Assembly: GCA_002345575.1 (NCBI GenBank)
Contig: DDVX01000003.1
Location: 62,001 to 126,000 of the forward strand
Reading direction: 5' to 3'
DNA from: Stutzerimonas stutzeri
Lineage (GTDB): Bacteria; Pseudomonadota; Gammaproteobacteria; Pseudomonadales; Pseudomonadaceae
DNA: 64,000 bases
Shown here in pieces: positions 62,240 through 64,000 of the stretch. Under the pieces are notes generated by a model, which saw only the letters and a program-made list of their open reading frames with translations, ran no database searches and was not told where the DNA came from. Every line of letters begins with the position of its first letter. Within the stretch, counting starts at the first letter, position 1. The translations under genes and the position numbers were made by a program.

Positions 62240-64000
62240 ATGTATCGGATTTTCAGCTGTATCACTGAGCTGCATCACCCCGGGTTTGTGATCATGGCTG
62301 CGTTGTTATGTGTCATGGGGGCGGGCATCACTCTGCGGCTTTATCGCCGCGCGCAAGAAACTCAAGGCGTGCAGCGGGTCGGTTGGTGTGTGCTCAGCGC
62401 CGGCACGGCGGGTTCGACGATTTGGTCGACGCACTTCATCGCGATGCTTGGTTATCGCCCCAATGTGCCCATCGAACTCGACCCTGGGCTTACCTCGTTA
62501 TCGCTGCTGGTCGCCATGTTTGGCGCATCGGCAGGCCTGATGCTGGCGATCTTGCCACGCTGGCGGCTGGCACCAGCCATTGGCGGGGCAGTGTGCGGCC
62601 TGGGCATTTCGGCGATGCACTATCTCGGCATGCTGGCCTACCGCGTGCAGGGGCTGGTGAGCTGGGATCATGGCTACGTGTTCGTTTCGATATTGCTCGC
62701 AACCGGACTTAGCGCGTTCGCGTTCCAGCTGGCCCATAGCGCCAACAAGCTCAAGTGGCATCGTCACCCGGCATTGTTTCTTTCCCTTGCCATCGTCTCG
62801 CTGCATTTCACCGGTATGGCTGGCTTCGGTGTCTCGCCCGTGCTGGTGGAGCATGCCGTGACCAATCCTCCCGCGCTGCAGGCTTTGGCCTTTGCCGTGG
62901 GCGGAGTGACGCTGCTTATCTTCGGCGCTGGCGTGGCGAGCTACCTGATTGACGATAGCGTCAGGCTGGAGTCGCTCACGCGCTTTAAATACCTGGCCAT
63001 GTATGACGGGCTGACCGGCCTGCCCAACCGCGAGAGCTTCAGTCGCCATTTGGACCTGTCGCTAAGCCAGGCGCAAAAAAGTGGCGAACGGGTGGGGCTT
63101 CTGTTCATCGATCTGGACGGCTTCAAGGCGGTAAACGATCTACACGGACATGCGGCTGGCGATCAGGTGCTGCAGCAGCTCGGCCAGCGTTTCAGTGCCT
63201 TGAGCGATGAGCGCATCTATCCGGTGCGCCTCTCCGGTGACGAGTTTGCGGTGGTGTTGCGCCTGCAGAGCAAGGTTGCGCTCGAAGCGTTCGTCGAGCG
63301 GTTGCAGGCCTCGATTGGCGAGCCAATGGAGACCTCGTTCGGGTTGTTCAATCTTGGTGCAAGCATTGGTGGCGCTGTCTACCCGCAGGATGCGAGTTCC
63401 AGGGAAAGCCTGCTCAGCAACGCTGATCTGGCCATGTATCGCGCCAAGGGCGAGCTCGGCCGGCAGGTGTGTTTCTACGAGCCGGAGATGGATGAGCGGG
63501 TGCGTCTGCGCAAGTCTCTTGCGAGCGACCTGCGCGCAGCCATCGAGGAGAATCAGCTGCAGGTGCATTACCAGTTGCAGACCGACCTTGCCAGCGGGCA
63601 TGTCCGCGGCTACGAGGCTCTACTGCGCTGGAAACATCCGACGCGGGGCGATATTTCACCCGTTGAGTTCATTCCGCTTGCCGAACGTGATACGACCATT
63701 CTGGCCCTCGGCGAATGGGTACTGCGCAGGGCTTGCCAGGATGCAGCATCCTGGACTCAGCCCTTGAGCGTCGCGGTCAATGTATCGCCCATGCAGTTCA
63801 TTTATGACGACCTTGCGAGCCTGGTGCGGCGGGTTCTGGATGACACCGGCCTGGCGCCCGCACGTCTGGAGCTGGAACTGACCGAATCGAGCATCTTCGC
63901 CGACCGTGACAAGGCGTTGGCGATGCTAACGTGTATCAAGGAAATGGGCGTCAGCATCGCCCTGGATGATTTCGGCACCGGTTATTCATCGCTGGATATC
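62240..64000 (+). CDS. MHYT-GGDEF-EAL cyclic-di-GMP signalling protein, truncated by the window end
   Basis: 587 residues are visible; the frame is still open at base 64000. The N-terminus (about 1-250) has seven hydrophobic segments with MHYT-like motifs STHFIAMLGY, SAMHYLGMLAY and LHFTGMAGF, a proposed copper-dependent sensor of oxygen, NO or CO. A diguanylate cyclase domain follows (MYDGLTGLPNRESF, active site RLSGDEFAVVL, i.e. SGDEF); no RxxD inhibitory site precedes it. The EAL domain has YEALLRW, AVNVSPMQF, ELTESSIF and ALDDFGTGYSSL, all residues expected of an active phosphodiesterase. Start ATG 62240 follows AGAAG. About 280 bp separate it from the chemoreceptor, with a hairpin CAGGCCG/CGGCCTG near 61970 and no other gene. 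Confidence 0.9.
   Translation, partial: MYRIFSCITELHHPGFVIMAALLCVMGAGITLRLYRRAQETQGVQRVGWCVLSAGTAGSTIWSTHFIAMLGYRPNVPIELDPGLTSLSLLVAMFGASAGLMLAILPRWRLAPAIGGAVCGLGISAMHYLGMLAYRVQGLVSWDHGYVFVSILLATGLSAFAFQLAHSANKLKWHRHPALFLSLAIVSLHFTGMAGFGVSPVLVEHAVTNPPALQALAFAVGGVTLLIFGAGVASYLIDDSVRLESLTRFKYLAMYDGLTGLPNRESFSRHLDLSLSQAQKSGERVGLLFIDLDGFKAVNDLHGHAAGDQVLQQLGQRFSALSDERIYPVRLSGDEFAVVLRLQSKVALEAFVERLQASIGEPMETSFGLFNLGASIGGAVYPQDASSRESLLSNADLAMYRAKGELGRQVCFYEPEMDERVRLRKSLASDLRAAIEENQLQVHYQLQTDLASGHVRGYEALLRWKHPTRGDISPVEFIPLAERDTTILALGEWVLRRACQDAASWTQPLSVAVNVSPMQFIYDDLASLVRRVLDDTGLAPARLELELTESSIFADRDKALAMLTCIKEMGVSIALDDFGTGYSSLDI

Overview
The window is a chromosomal segment of a high-GC gammaproteobacterium, best read as Pseudomonas sensu lato. 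The run dnaE-accA-tilS-pyrG-kdsA-eno-ftsB-ispD, the gfnR/adhC/fghA formaldehyde locus, braCDEFG and the phaJ1/fadD2/fadD1 block all match the Pseudomonas layout as I remember it. The palindromic repeats (GTGGGAGCGG type, CCACCCTACG-tailed hairpins, CGGGTTA...TAACCCG hairpins) recall the P. stutzeri/P. mendocina side of the genus; that finer placement is a guess. I see no prophage, insertion sequence, CRISPR array, tRNA or rRNA.

Layout. 1-10.4 kb: housekeeping genes, starting inside dnaE. 10.4-14.9 kb: a bacterial eRF1-like (baeRF-type) protein, then a LysR regulator divergent from the glutathione-dependent formaldehyde pathway. 14.9-21.4 kb (minus strand): braC-D-E-F-G with an 8-oxoguanine deaminase gene as the last gene. 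21.6-25.2 kb: a DUF2288 gene and a PhnD/C/E/E-type oxyanion ABC transporter, possibly for selenate. 25.3-30 kb: a protealysin-like M4 peptidase with its emfourin-type inhibitor, a beta-hydroxyacid dehydrogenase/hydroxypyruvate isomerase-like pair and an MFS carrier. 30-36 kb: CHAD protein, cyclophilin, LysR regulator, DEAD-box helicase and small proteins. 36-43 kb (minus strand): egtB-egtD joined to an S8 protease gene, and a secreted GH5 enzyme carrying three copies of an unnamed repeat domain. 43-52.5 kb: rapA, small proteins (one preceded by an Anr/FNR-like box), phaJ1, a GST, fadD2 and fadD1. 52.7-64 kb: two chemoreceptors, each behind a FliA-type promoter, hrpA, rarD, and a MHYT-GGDEF-EAL protein cut by the window end.

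The most interesting items are the GH5 protein with triplicated unnamed domains; the S8 protease with Glu at the usual catalytic Asp position, translationally coupled to ergothioneine genes; a pair of REP-like hairpins inside the hrpA coding sequence and translated in frame; 8-oxoguanine deaminase at the end of the bra operon; and the Anr-box/36-residue membrane protein unit. Function and ortholog assignments come from reading motifs and from memory; no database search was run.
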